A stretch of 64,000 bases of DNA from Novosphingobium barchaimii LL02 (GCF_001046635.1 NZ_KQ130452.1:670668-734667); one strand, 5' to 3'; positions 8,265-17,334 are shown, counted from the first letter of the stretch. A program made the numbers and translations. The notes: generated by a model not told the origin, from the letters alone.

Positions 8265-9158
8265 ATGACCGACCAGCTTCTCGACTATGCCGGACGCTAC
8301 GCCGACGCCCATGCCGACCGGACCGGGGTCGCGGTCACCCCGGTCGACGGACTGGTGGTCCTGCGCGAGACGGCGCCGACCATGCTGCAATATGCGGTCT
8401 CGAAGCCGCTGGTGGCGCTGGTGCTGCAAGGCGGCAAGCGCGTGACGATGGGTAGCAGCACCTTCGACTTCGGCGCGGGCGACTCCCTGCTCATCACCAC
8501 CGACGTGCCGACCGTCAGTCAGATCACGACAGCCAGTCGTGCCTTGCCTTATTATTCGCTCGTTCTCGAACTCGATCCGGCCATCATAGCGGATCTTGTC
8601 GGCGAAATCGGCCCGGTGCCGTTCGAGGCGGACCGGCCGGTCAGGATCGATCCGACCGAGGCGGAGGTCGCTGACGCGGCCTTGCGCCTGCTTCGGTTGC
8701 TCGACCGCCCCGGCACGTTGGCAGTGCTCGGACCGCAACTCAGCCGCGAGCTGCACTATTGGCTGCTCAGCGGACGGCATGGTGGCGCGATCCGGGCGCT
8801 GGGCGTCACCGGCAGCCACGCCCAGCGGGTCGCGCGCGCCGTCGTCATGCTTCGCGCGCACTATGCCGAGGCCATGAAGGTAGAGGCTCTCGCCGAGGCA
8901 GCAGGGATGAGCCTGTCCGCCTTCCACGTCCATTTCCGCAGCATCACGTCGTTGTCGCCGTTGCAGTTCCAGAAGCAGCTCCGACTCATTGAAGCCCGGC
9001 GCCGAATGCTTGCGTTAGGCGAGGCGATCAGCGACGCCGCCTACGGCGTGGGCTATGAAAGCGTTCCGCAGTTCACGCGGGAATATGGTCGTATGTTCGG
9101 GCAGCCTCCGGCGCGCGATATTCGACAGGCGCGAACGCAAATGGGCGCTGCTGCGTAG
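8265..9158 (+). CDS. AraC family transcriptional regulator
   Basis: The 297-residue protein has an N-terminal AraC-type sensing domain (about 1-165; ISKPLVALVLQGGKRVT-like strand pattern and GDSLLITTDVPTVSQI). This domain belongs to the subgroup often found with aldo/keto or alcohol dehydrogenases. The C-terminal double HTH contains KVEALAEAAGMSLSAFHVHF and SDAAYGVGYESVPQFTREYGRMFG. It is encoded divergently from the SDR-tautomerase unit and is likely to be its activator. No clear Shine-Dalgarno is visible before the ATG. Confidence 0.92.
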   Translation: MTDQLLDYAGRYADAHADRTGVAVTPVDGLVVLRETAPTMLQYAVSKPLVALVLQGGKRVTMGSSTFDFGAGDSLLITTDVPTVSQITTASRALPYYSLVLELDPAIIADLVGEIGPVPFEADRPVRIDPTEAEVADAALRLLRLLDRPGTLAVLGPQLSRELHYWLLSGRHGGAIRALGVTGSHAQRVARAVVMLRAHYAEAMKVEALAEAAGMSLSAFHVHFRSITSLSPLQFQKQLRLIEARRRMLALGEAISDAAYGVGYESVPQFTREYGRMFGQPPARDIRQARTQMGAAA

Positions 9159-9189
9159 GCCGACCCAGACTTACCAAAAGCGCTGCTTG

Positions 9190-9210
9190 AGCGGCTTCCA
9201 AGAAGCCGCT
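9190..9210 (+). terminator. Hairpin downstream of araC-type gene
   Basis: A perfect 9-bp stem (AGCGGCTTC / GAAGCCGCT, loop CAA) lies 31 nt after the stop codon. No T-run follows, so factor-independent termination is doubtful. Confidence 0.4.
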
Positions 9211-9630
9211 GCCATTCCCCATCGACCATCGGTTTCGGACGGGCCGGCGAGGCGACTATCCACGGCATCGCTAAGCCTCGTCCGGAATGACGGCTCTCGG
9301 TCGAACTTGCCGTTCGGCGAAATCTTTGCGGATGGCAGGTCTTTCCCAGAAGCCGCCGCGCGGGAACGGCGGGTAAGTCCCATTTTACGGCGATGAATGA
9401 AGGTCGGGAATCAGGCGACCCATTTTGTCTCGGGAACGTCCACTATCAGGGCGAAAATTCTAACCGGGTAGGGGGGTAGAGGCAGGTCGCGACCGGGTTG
9501 AGACGTTCACGCCAGCTGAGCGAAGGTCTCTTTCCGACGAAACCGGCATCTCCCCTAGGGGTCGACCCGCGGCCCGGCTAGCGGGAGACAACTGGTGCGG
9601 TGTTTGAGCGCAGGTCGCTGATCCGCATCA
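9211..9630. other. Non-coding stretch, nothing recognised
   Basis: These 420 bases lie between convergent genes. Both strands have short open frames with no recognisable protein content. A TTCCCAGAAGCCGCC segment here is echoed by TTCCCAGAAGCTGCC near 17365, which may point to a dispersed intergenic repeat. The similarity is too short to define a family. Confidence 0.45.
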
Positions 9631-10755
9631 CTATGCTGCGCCGCCAAAGAGGCCAATCACGCCACTCGGCGTGTCCTCGCCGAAGAAGCGCTCGAGATTG
9701 TCGGCCGAGGCCTGCGCCACAGTTTCCGCGCGCGGAAACAGGTCGCGCTCAAACGTAGCAAGCGCGGCCTCGACGTCTTGTGGACAGCGGACGATCGCCT
9801 CCGCTAGTCTTGCGCCGTCATCCATCGCAAGGTTGGCACCTTCACCGGCGAACGGCGACATGAGATGGGCGGCGTCTCCGATTAGCGTCACACCCTGCAC
9901 ACGGGGCCACGACATGCCGATCGGGAGTGCGAAGATAGGGCGGGGAACAGGATCAATATGGCTGTTGCGAATAAAGGCGGTCAGCGTCTTTGCCCATCCA
10001 TCGAACTCGTTCGCGATTTGTCCAAGCGCGGCCGCGACGTCGGCAAAATCAATAGTGCCGACCCAGTCCTCAGGCTTGTTGAGCGCGGCATATCCGCGGG
10101 CAGTCCCGTCTTGGTTCCGGTGGACCATGATCCCCTTGCCCGGCGCGAACGCCATCAGAGTTCCCCTCCCGATCGCGTCGATCGACGCTGCATTCGTCCC
10201 GGCGTCGAGCAGCGCAATTTCGATGAAGCAGGTGCCAGAGTAACTTGGCTTCGCAGAGGAGAGGAGCGGCCGAACCTTCGACCAGGCGCCATCAGCGCCG
10301 ACTAGCAGATCGACCGTGGCTTTGGTCCCGTCGCTGAAGGCGATAGCGTGCCGTCCCTCGCCGAGGGGAGTCAGTGCAGTCGCTTTTCGATCCCAGCGGA
10401 TCGCACCGCCGGGCAGCGATCCGATCAGCATCGTGCGAAGATCAGTGCGGTCAACTTCCGGTCGCGGCGAAGCCGGATCGCCCGGTTTGTCGAACAAGAG
10501 ACTGCCGTCCGGTTCGACGATACGCTTGGCGTCCTCGCCGGGACGCACAAGGCGCAGAAAGGCGTCGTGCAGGCCTGCCGCCTTCAGCGCGCTCTGGCCG
10601 CTATGCTCGTGGATATCGAGCAGGCCGCCCTGCGTCCGTGCCAGGGCAGATGCCTCCCCCTCGAAGATTGTCGCCTTGATCCCGTGCTGATGGAGCACGC
10701 GCGCGAGCGTCAAGCCGCCGAGGCCTGCGCCGATGATGCCGATGGTATGATTCAC
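9631..10755 (-). CDS. FAD-dependent monooxygenase, TetX-like
   Basis: This 374-residue group A flavoprotein monooxygenase starts at a GTG preceded by GGGAG. GxGxxG is at residues 9-15 ([12 protein letters not shown]), the DG motif is [13 protein letters not shown], and the second FAD motif is [45 protein letters not shown] and the C-terminal half recall the tetracycline-modifying TetX family closely enough, by eye, to be named TetX-like. The family also holds many unrelated aromatic hydroxylases. Antibiotic modification is not shown. It is convergent with the AraC gene and co-oriented with the downstream part of the minus-strand block. Confidence 0.85.
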   Translation of the reverse strand: MNHTIGIIGAGLGGLTLARVLHQHGIKATIFEGEASALARTQGGLLDIHEHSGQSALKAAGLHDAFLRLVRPGEDAKRIVEPDGSLLFDKPGDPASPRPEVDRTDLRTMLIGSLPGGAIRWDRKATALTPLGEGRHAIAFSDGTKATVDLLVGADGAWSKVRPLLSSAKPSYSGTCFIEIALLDAGTNAASIDAIGRGTLMAFAPGKGIMVHRNQDGTARGYAALNKPEDWVGTIDFADVAAALGQIANEFDGWAKTLTAFIRNSHIDPVPRPIFALPIGMSWPRVQGVTLIGDAAHLMSPFAGEGANLAMDDGARLAEAIVRCPQDVEAALATFERDLFPRAETVAQASADNLERFFGEDTPSGVIGLFGGAA

Positions 10756-11029
10756 GATAGCGCTCCCGTGGACGCATCGGCCATACCGACACGTATGATG
10801 GTTGGGGACGCTGGTCGGTCTTGCCTGGACATGTCCGACTTATGCGCGACCAAGCAGGGCTTGTTCGCCTCGCTCAGTCGTTTTTCGCGACGGGCGCTAA
10901 ATATTCTTTGCCACTAAGTATAGCAAGAGCCGACCAACTCAAGCCGTTTCCCGGCCCACGCGGAGCCGCTCGTGCCAGAACCCGCCGGCCTGTAATTGAA
11001 CGAGCGACGCACGGAAGCGGTTCTGGCGG

Positions 11030-12025
11030 TCAGCCAGCGAAGACCGGCAGGATATGCTCTGCGATTTCGTCGATCGCCTCGCCATAGGGGCGGCGGAGCG
11101 GCTTCATGTTGAGCGCGACGTGGTTGACGCCTTCGTCGCGCTGGCGCTGCCAATGCTCGATCAGCGCAAGGCGACCGCCGCGCATGCCCGAGCGATTGAT
11201 CTCGAGCGGGGCATGAGGATCAGTCAGAAGATCAAACATCGTACCGTAGCCGTACGGCCGGAACGCCGAGCTGCCGGCGCGCCACTCCTGGAGCACGGCT
11301 GGAAGTCGATTCGGATCGCTGAGGTGCCAAATCCAGCCATCGGTATTGTCACCGATCCAGTTGAAATCCTGACCCGCGCGTCCGATGGCCAAGATCGGCA
11401 AACGCGGTGCGACGGGTTTAGGCAACAGGTCCAGCGTCCCATCCAACGCGCCGTAGAAGCGGGATTGGTGACGCGGAAACGCGGTTTCCGTGGCTGCGCG
11501 AATGACTTCGAGGGCATCGCGGTACCGCTCCACCCGGTTGCTAATGTCGCTGCCGAAGGCGGCGAATTCGGACGGACGGTCTCCCGTGGCGAGACCAAGG
11601 ATAAAGCGCCCGCCGGTCAGACGGTCGAGGCTGGTCGCCTGCTTTGCGACGATCAGCGGATCACGCAGCGGTGACACGATGCCCGCCGTCCCGATCGCGA
11701 TCCGATTGGTCTGCGCGGCGAGCCAGCCAGCATACACGAAGGCATCGATCACCTGGCCGGTATCGCCGAAGCTGGGATCGTAGAAGGGTACGTCGCGAAG
11801 CCAGATCGCCGCGAAGTCGAGCGCGTCGACTTGCCGTGCTGCGGCGACATGGTGTTCGAGCGTGGGCCAAGGCGCATCGGGATAGCCTTCGAGCGGCGCG
11901 ATCAGCCCGAAGGTCAGCCGATCCGGTTGGAACACCCGGGCATAGCCGGGATGGTCTGAGACCGAGTCGAGGCCGGTAGGACCGACAGCGCCGGTCCGAG
12001 ACAGCGTATAGGGCGTGTCGGTCAT
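11030..12025 (-). CDS. LLM class flavin-dependent oxidoreductase
   Basis: The 331-residue luciferase-like monooxygenase fold shows GLIAPLEGYPD at the first strand, RIAIGTAGIVSPLRDPLIVAKQATSLDRLTGGRFILGLATGD across the barrel middle, and LAIGRAGQDFNWIGDNTDGWI later. Members use FMNH2 or F420 supplied by a partner to oxidise small molecules. It is followed by a 274-bp gap to the TetX-like gene. Upstream, its start codon is separated by only 2 nt from the stop of the MFS gene, so MFS and LLM are probably co-transcribed. Confidence 0.88.
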   Translation of the reverse strand: MTDTPYTLSRTGAVGPTGLDSVSDHPGYARVFQPDRLTFGLIAPLEGYPDAPWPTLEHHVAAARQVDALDFAAIWLRDVPFYDPSFGDTGQVIDAFVYAGWLAAQTNRIAIGTAGIVSPLRDPLIVAKQATSLDRLTGGRFILGLATGDRPSEFAAFGSDISNRVERYRDALEVIRAATETAFPRHQSRFYGALDGTLDLLPKPVAPRLPILAIGRAGQDFNWIGDNTDGWIWHLSDPNRLPAVLQEWRAGSSAFRPYGYGTMFDLLTDPHAPLEINRSGMRGGRLALIEHWQRQRDEGVNHVALNMKPLRRPYGEAIDEIAEHILPVFAG

Positions 12026-12027
12026 GA

Positions 12028-13245
12028 TCAGGCCTCCTTGCGCGACAGGCGCGCGACGACCGGAACCAGCAGCATCGCGACCACGGCAATCGCGCTTGCG
12101 ACATAGCCGATGCGAGCTATGCCAATCGTCTCGATCACTGCACCACCGATGATGGCGCCAAGCCCGATGCCGGCGTTAGCCATCGACACGTTGAGCGTGC
12201 CGGCGAGCGCCTGGGCGGCGCCAGCCGCTCGCATCACGCGCACCTGGCAGATCGGGTAGAGTGCGGTGTTCGCGAGGCCCCAGACGCCGAGTGCGATCGC
12301 CAGCCAACCGTGGTTGCCGGCGAGCGGCACGGTCGCGGTCATGCCGACCGCGAGCAGGACGACCGCACCGAACGTGGCAACGAGCGGACTGCGGTCGACC
12401 AGACGTCCGCCTAGCCAGTTGCCGCCGAGACCGATCACGCCGAAGCCCATCAGCCACCAGCCGACCGCGCTCGACGGGATGCCGGCGATCCGCTCGAGCA
12501 GATCGGCGAGATAGGTGTAGGCGGTAAACATCGCGGTGAAGACCGCGACCGACAGCACGAGATTGCCGAGGAAAGCGCGATCCTTCAGCGTACGCAGTTG
12601 GTCGCCTAGCTCGATTTTCACTGGCTTGGCAATCCGCGGCATGACCCAGGCGAGCAGCCCGGCCATCAGCAAAGACAGCGCGGACAGACCCCAGAACGTC
12701 CCGCGCCAACCGAACGCGTCGCCTGCAAGCGTGCCGAGCGGAATGCCGAACACCATCGCGCCGGCAATGCCCATGTAGACGTTGGCGACGGCCTTGGCCG
12801 CCTTTTCGGGGCCAGCGAGCACCCCTGCGGTTTCACTGGCCGTGCCCCAGAAGACCGGAAGCGCCAGCGCAGGCAGCAACCGCCCGAGCCCGAGGATCCA
12901 GATATTGGGTGCAGCCGCCGCGAGCGCGTTAGAACCGGCGAAGACGAGCAAAAGGAAGACGAACAGCCGTTTGCGATTGAAATGCGCAACGAGACCGGTG
13001 AGAACCGGTCCGCACAGCATCACGGTGAAGGCGAACAGCGTCACCAGCCAGCCAGCGGTGCCGATCGATACTCCGAGGTCGCGCGCCAGATTGGGAAGCA
13101 ACCCGACGATGATGAACTCGGTAGTGACGATGATGAACGCCGAGATGGCGAGCAGGATAATCGCAAGCGCACTGCCGGCTGGCGATTGATGTTGCGCCGG
13201 GATCGGGCGCGCGCCAGGGTAGTCGTGGTCATGGGAGACCTCCAA
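12028..13245 (-). CDS. MFS transporter, DHA1/AraJ-NepI type (5' end possibly frameshifted)
   Basis: A frame of 405 residues holds about 12 hydrophobic segments starting at SALAIILLAISAFIIVTTEF. The loop motif NRKRLFVF after TM2 and the GNWLGGRLVDRS repeat at TM8-9 fit drug:H+ antiporter-1 permeases of the inner membrane. The only in-frame start is a TTG at 13243-13245. An ATG at 13230-13232 with an ideal GGAGGT site is in another frame and ends after 63 codons, but its first residues (MTTTTLARAR) could join the transporter by a one-base change in the GGCGCGCGCCCG run. The gene may thus be frameshifted or start atypically. It is co-transcribed with the LLM gene. Confidence 0.82.
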   Translation of the reverse strand: MEVSHDHDYPGARPIPAQHQSPAGSALAIILLAISAFIIVTTEFIIVGLLPNLARDLGVSIGTAGWLVTLFAFTVMLCGPVLTGLVAHFNRKRLFVFLLLVFAGSNALAAAAPNIWILGLGRLLPALALPVFWGTASETAGVLAGPEKAAKAVANVYMGIAGAMVFGIPLGTLAGDAFGWRGTFWGLSALSLLMAGLLAWVMPRIAKPVKIELGDQLRTLKDRAFLGNLVLSVAVFTAMFTAYTYLADLLERIAGIPSSAVGWWLMGFGVIGLGGNWLGGRLVDRSPLVATFGAVVLLAVGMTATVPLAGNHGWLAIALGVWGLANTALYPICQVRVMRAAGAAQALAGTLNVSMANAGIGLGAIIGGAVIETIGIARIGYVASAIAVVAMLLVPVVARLSRKEA

Positions 13246-13306
13246 GGGTCGAGCGACGTCGCGGAGCGACGCCGAAGAGAAGGATTATGCAGCGGGCGCG
13301 TTGTGG

Positions 13307-14452
13307 TCAGTCAGCCGCCGGGCGGTAGGCCGGATAATCGGCAAAGCCCGCAATGCCACCGCCGTAATAGGTATCGCGGTCGGGCATCGCGAGCGGCCAG
13401 TCATGGCGCAGACGCGCGACGAGATCGGGGTTGGCGATGAACGGCTGACCAAAAGCGGCAAGATCGATCGTGCCATCGGCAAGCAATGCCTCGGCACGCG
13501 CCTTGGTCATGCCGCCCGCCAGGATGATCGCGGTTTGCGGAAGATCGCGGCGGAACGCAGCAAGGAGGCGCGTGAGCCGATCGGCCAGGCTATTGGCTTT
13601 CGGCTCTCCCTGCGTGTCGCTCATCGAATAGCCCGACTGGTCCATCACATGGACGTAGGCGATGCCGCGCGTGCCTAGCGTTGCAACCAGGGCGGTATAC
13701 GTTTCGTCCATGTCGGCGTAATGCGGCATGTCGAACAGCTTGCCGTAAGGCGAGATGCGAATACCGACGCGCTCACGCCCGATCCGCGCGACGACCGCGT
13801 CGACCACTTCGAGCGCGAAGCGCAGCCGGTTGTCCATCTTGTCGGCCGCATAGCGGTCGGTGCGATCGTTGACCTCGGGGTTCAGAAACTGCTCGAGCAG
13901 ATAGCCGTTCGCGCCGTGGATCTCGACGCCATCGAAGCCGGCCTCCACCGCGTTGGCGGCTGCCTGGGCGAAATCTCCGACAACGCGCGCTACCTCGTCG
14001 GTCGACAGTGCCCGTGGTTCGTGCGCCTCGACGAAGCCGGGCTTGCCGGCCTCGTCATAGCCGAAGGCGGTCGCGCCCTTGGCGAGCTTCGACGTCCCGC
14101 TGACGGGCGGGCGGCCGTTCTCCTGGATCGACGCATGCGAGACGCGGCCAACGTGCCAGATCTGCGCGAAGATACTGCCGCCGAGTGCGTGTACCGACTC
14201 CGTGGTCAGCCGCCATCCGGCGATCTGCGCAGGCGAGAAGATGCCGGGGTTGAACAGATAGCCCTGACCCTCGCGCGAGATCGGCGTGCCTTCGCTGACG
14301 ATAAGCCCCGCGGTCGCGCGCTGCGCGTAGTAAAGCGCGATCGTCTCATCGGCGATGTCGTGCGGCGCGCGTGACCGCGTCATCGGCGCCATCGCGACGC
14401 GGTTATGCAGGGTGCGGCCAGCAAGGGTGAAAGGCATGAACAAGGTCGACAT
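13307..14452 (-). CDS. Alkene reductase, old yellow enzyme family (NemA-like)
   Basis: This is a complete 381-residue OYE. PFTLAGRTLHNRVAMAPMTRSRA is the N-terminal FMN strand, FAQIWHVGRVSH carries the His of the active site, and GFDGVEIHGANGYLLEQFL and the C-terminal YYGGGIAGFADYPAY end the barrel. It reduces electrophilic alkenes, quinones or nitro compounds with NAD(P)H. It is divergent from a LysR-type regulator at 14556 (103-bp gap), a common arrangement for nemA-like genes. It is paralogous to the partial gene at the left edge of the window. Confidence 0.94.
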   Translation of the reverse strand: MSTLFMPFTLAGRTLHNRVAMAPMTRSRAPHDIADETIALYYAQRATAGLIVSEGTPISREGQGYLFNPGIFSPAQIAGWRLTTESVHALGGSIFAQIWHVGRVSHASIQENGRPPVSGTSKLAKGATAFGYDEAGKPGFVEAHEPRALSTDEVARVVGDFAQAAANAVEAGFDGVEIHGANGYLLEQFLNPEVNDRTDRYAADKMDNRLRFALEVVDAVVARIGRERVGIRISPYGKLFDMPHYADMDETYTALVATLGTRGIAYVHVMDQSGYSMSDTQGEPKANSLADRLTRLLAAFRRDLPQTAIILAGGMTKARAEALLADGTIDLAAFGQPFIANPDLVARLRHDWPLAMPDRDTYYGGGIAGFADYPAYRPAAD

Positions 14453-14555
14453 GGGTGCTCCGATCGCGGCTTCTCGCGCCGCTGAAGCCGCCCAGATAGC
14501 AATTGATCTGCTTTAGGATAAGAAGGCTGGAATTCCGATCATAGCGGAGTAAACG
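14453..14555. promoter_or_regulatory. Divergent control region, OYE gene vs lysR-type gene
   Basis: This 103-bp gap contains AT-rich segments (AGATAGCAATTGATCTGC) with T-N11-A-like spacing as used by LysR regulators. It is a position-based call and no site is proven. Confidence 0.45.
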
Positions 14556-15458
14556 TTGGCAATGACGATCCAGGTCGATAGTTTGAGCGGACTGCAGGCA
14601 TTTGCCGCAGCGGCCGAGGCGCGGAACTTCAGAGTCGCCGGGCAGGCACTCGGTATCTCCTCTTCTGCGGTGGGAAAGGCGATCGCCCGGCTCGAAGAGC
14701 AGCTATCCGTCCAACTCTTTCATCGGACCACCCGCACGATCTCGCTGACCGAGCCGGGCGGCCTTTTCTTGGCGCGGGTGCGGAGCCTCCTCGAAGGGCT
14801 CGAGGAGGCCGAGAACGAGATCGCGCACGCCTCGGCCAAACCACGCGGTCGTTTGCGCTTGAGCTTGCCGCTCACCGGCGCGGTCCACACCCGGCCGCTT
14901 GCCGAATTCATGGCGCTGCATCCGCAAATCGAGCTCGACCTGGATTTCAGCGACCGGCTGGTGGATGTGATCGAGGAAGGGTTTGACGCCGTCATCCGCA
15001 CGGGCGAGCCTGCCGACAGTCGCCTGAAGCATCGCAAGCTCGGGCGCTTCCGCTGGCTGCTGGTCGCCGCGCCAGGCTATCTCGAGCGCTCAGGGACTCC
15101 GAAGACCGCCGACGACCTGCTCGAACACGCCTGCCTAAGGCAAAGACTGTCGACCGGACGCGTTGCACCTTGGCCGATCGCGGGCGCACCGGAGGCCATT
15201 GTTCCTGCTACCCTGGCCGCGAGCATCATCGACCCGCTCCTCGACCTGGCATTGGCGGGGGCTGGCATTGGCGCCTTCCCCGACTTCATGGTGCAATCGC
15301 ATATCGGGGATGGGGTGTTGCAGGTCGTCCTGGAAGGACTTCTCGACCGACGGGGAACATGGAACATTCTATGGCCCTCTGGCCGCTTTCAAGCACCCAA
15401 GACACGCGCTTTTGTCGATTTCATGGTTGGCTGGGCCGAAAACATATTCGACGAATGA
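14556..15458 (+). CDS. LysR family transcriptional regulator
   Basis: A 300-residue LTTR. The N-terminal HTH (GLQAFAAAAEARNFRVAGQALGIS then SAVGKAIARLEEQLSVQLFHRTTRTISLTEPG) is followed by the periplasmic-binding-like effector domain (PRGRLRLSLPLTGAVHTRPLAEF onward). A TTG at 14556 has GGAG 6 nt upstream. The ATG two codons later is also possible. It likely controls the divergent OYE gene. Its last 70 bp overlap the 3' end of the opposite-strand AraC-type gene. Confidence 0.93.
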   Translation: MAMTIQVDSLSGLQAFAAAAEARNFRVAGQALGISSSAVGKAIARLEEQLSVQLFHRTTRTISLTEPGGLFLARVRSLLEGLEEAENEIAHASAKPRGRLRLSLPLTGAVHTRPLAEFMALHPQIELDLDFSDRLVDVIEEGFDAVIRTGEPADSRLKHRKLGRFRWLLVAAPGYLERSGTPKTADDLLEHACLRQRLSTGRVAPWPIAGAPEAIVPATLAASIIDPLLDLALAGAGIGAFPDFMVQSHIGDGVLQVVLEGLLDRRGTWNILWPSGRFQAPKTRAFVDFMVGWAENIFDE

Positions 15459-16351
15459 GGATAACGACGCGGTGAGCAGCCCATCACGCGCCGGAACGCC
15501 GTGTTGAAGGCATTCTCGGATTCGTAGCCAAGCGCATTTGCAATGCTGCCGAGCGGCTCCCGCCCATTTGCCAGCCGGTCGGTTGCGAGCATCATACGCC
15601 ACCGTGTCAGATAGCCGATTGGTGTCTCGCCGACCCTGGCCCGGAACCGCTGCGCGAAGATCGACCGCGACAGCCCGGCCCGGCTTGCCAGTTTTGCCAA
15701 CGTCCAGCGATGGGCGGGCTCTGCGTGCATCGCCTCGATCGCTTCGCCCAGATGCGAGTCCGCGAGCGCATACAGCAGGCCGACGCGGTCGCCGGCCTGC
15801 CGTGACAGATGAAGCCGAAACGCACGCAGCAGCATCAGATGCGCCAGATGCCGCGCGGCGAGCCTGCCGCCCGGCCTTCCGTCGCGCATCTCGATCATCA
15901 GCTGCGTGATGCACCACCGCATGGCGTCGCGATCGTCGGCCTCGTGGAGATGGATGAGCGGCGGCAGCGCTCCGAGCAGCGCACTCGCCTTCAGCCCGTC
16001 GACCTCAAAGCGGGTGCCAAGGAGCGCGAAGCTGCCTCCATCCTTGTGCACGATGACATCCCCGGGACGGGCGTGGCTGAGCACGTCGTGCGCGTCGACC
16101 GGGGCCAACGTCAGGTCGCTCGCCAGCGTGAAGGACCGCCCGCTCGGCAGGATGATGCAATCTCCCGCGACGAGCTGGACGGCGTCGATCCCGTCGACCG
16201 CCAGCCAGCAGGTTCCGGCGGTCACGATGTGGCATTTGATCGTTCCGGGACGATTGCCGAACCGGATCGCCCATGCGCCGCCGGCGTCGAGGCCAGCCGT
16301 GAGGTAGCTTTCGGGTTTGAGGATCGAAAGGATGTCGGACAGGGGATCCAT
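15389..16351 (-). CDS. AraC family transcriptional regulator with cupin domain
   Basis: The 320-residue protein has an N-terminal AraC cupin (cupin_6) domain (about 1-185), seen in GNRPGTIKCHIVTAGTCWLAVDG and VAGDCIILPSGRSFTL. The C-terminal HTH repeats read TLAKLASRAGLSRSIFAQRF and LGSIANALGYESENAFNTAF. These regulators commonly sit beside SDR/NmrA or quinone-reductase genes, and here the gene is divergent from an NmrA-like gene at 16450. The tail after the HTH overlaps the end of the LysR gene by 70 bp on the other strand. Confidence 0.92.
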   Translation of the reverse strand: MDPLSDILSILKPESYLTAGLDAGGAWAIRFGNRPGTIKCHIVTAGTCWLAVDGIDAVQLVAGDCIILPSGRSFTLASDLTLAPVDAHDVLSHARPGDVIVHKDGGSFALLGTRFEVDGLKASALLGALPPLIHLHEADDRDAMRWCITQLMIEMRDGRPGGRLAARHLAHLMLLRAFRLHLSRQAGDRVGLLYALADSHLGEAIEAMHAEPAHRWTLAKLASRAGLSRSIFAQRFRARVGETPIGYLTRWRMMLATDRLANGREPLGSIANALGYESENAFNTAFRRVMGCSPRRYPHSSNMFSAQPTMKSTKARVLGA

Positions 16352-16449
16352 GGCAATTCCGGACGATGGCGAAGGAATGGGCGACGATCGGATATAGCTC
16401 GTTCTGATGCCTCCGACTATCTCGTTAAGCGACCAACTGGAGTGTTGCC
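16352..16449. promoter_or_regulatory. Divergent control region, araC-type vs nmrA-like gene
   Basis: This 98-bp gap between divergent genes must hold both promoters. The NmrA-side ribosome site is GGAG 8 nt before the ATG. Confidence 0.4.
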
Positions 16450-17334
16450 ATGATCGTCGTAACTACGCCCACGGGCAACATCGGCCGCCACGTCGTCCGG
16501 CATCTGCTCGATGCCGGCGAGGCGCTGCGCCTGATTGTCCGTGATTCCTCGAAGCTCGCGCAGGAAGTGCGCGACCAGGTGGAGGTGGTCGAAGGATCGC
16601 ACGGCGATGCCGCCGTGGTCGATCGCGCGTTTCGGGGAGCGGACGCGGTGTTCTGGCTGTGCCCGCCAACGCCAGCGGCGACGCCTGCGGCGGCTACGGT
16701 CGATTTCGCCCGACCGGGCGCAGCGGCGATGCGCCGGCACGGCGTGCGCCACATCGTCGCCGCGACGACGCTGGGGCGCGATACGACGTGGCATGAGCGG
16801 GCCGGCAATGCGACCGGCTCGATCCACATGATCGACCTGTTGCGCACGACGGGCGCCGCCGTGCGGGGGCTCGCTCTGCCGGCCTTCATGGACAATGCGT
16901 TGCGGCAAGCCGGTGCGATCCGTCAGGGCAAAATGTTCGGCCCGATCGATCCCGACAAGAAGCTGCCGCATACGGCCACGCGCGATACGGGCACTGCCGC
17001 GGTCGGCCTGCTGATCGACCGCTCATGGTCCGGACAGGAAGATGTGCCGGTGCTCGGTCCCGAAGAACTGTCCTATGCCGATCTTGCGGCGATCGTGTCG
17101 GACGTCATCGGCCGTGAGGTGCGGTACGAGCATCAGACCTACGACGCGTACAAGGACGCTGCGATGGCACGCGGACTGACCGACGAGTTCGCGCAAGGGT
17201 ATGTCGATATGCTGCGCGCCAAGGAGGAAGGCATGGACAACGTCGCCTCGCGCGCCACCGCCATAATCGGCGCGACGAGCTTCCGACAATGGGCGGAGGA
17301 GGCGTTGAGACCGGCGATCACTAGCGGACCTTGA
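16450..17334 (+). CDS. NmrA/SDR-type NAD(P)H-binding protein
   Basis: The 294-residue atypical SDR begins MIVVTTPTGNIGRHVVRHLL, a Rossmann loop of the TxGNxG type used by NmrA and QOR2-like quinone reductases. ADAVFWLCPPTP follows strand 4, and VLGPEELSYADLAAIVSDVIGREV is the conserved region of the C-terminal domain. It probably binds NAD(P)H and reduces quinones or senses redox state. The divergent AraC-type regulator is the likely controller. Normal length for the family. Confidence 0.87.
   Translation: MIVVTTPTGNIGRHVVRHLLDAGEALRLIVRDSSKLAQEVRDQVEVVEGSHGDAAVVDRAFRGADAVFWLCPPTPAATPAAATVDFARPGAAAMRRHGVRHIVAATTLGRDTTWHERAGNATGSIHMIDLLRTTGAAVRGLALPAFMDNALRQAGAIRQGKMFGPIDPDKKLPHTATRDTGTAAVGLLIDRSWSGQEDVPVLGPEELSYADLAAIVSDVIGREVRYEHQTYDAYKDAAMARGLTDEFAQGYVDMLRAKEEGMDNVASRATAIIGATSFRQWAEEALRPAITSGP

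Noticed and set aside
10827-10836. Palindrome GGACATGTCC upstream of the TetX-like gene
   Set aside because: A 10-bp palindrome is expected by chance in a window of this size and no regulator gene lies beside it.
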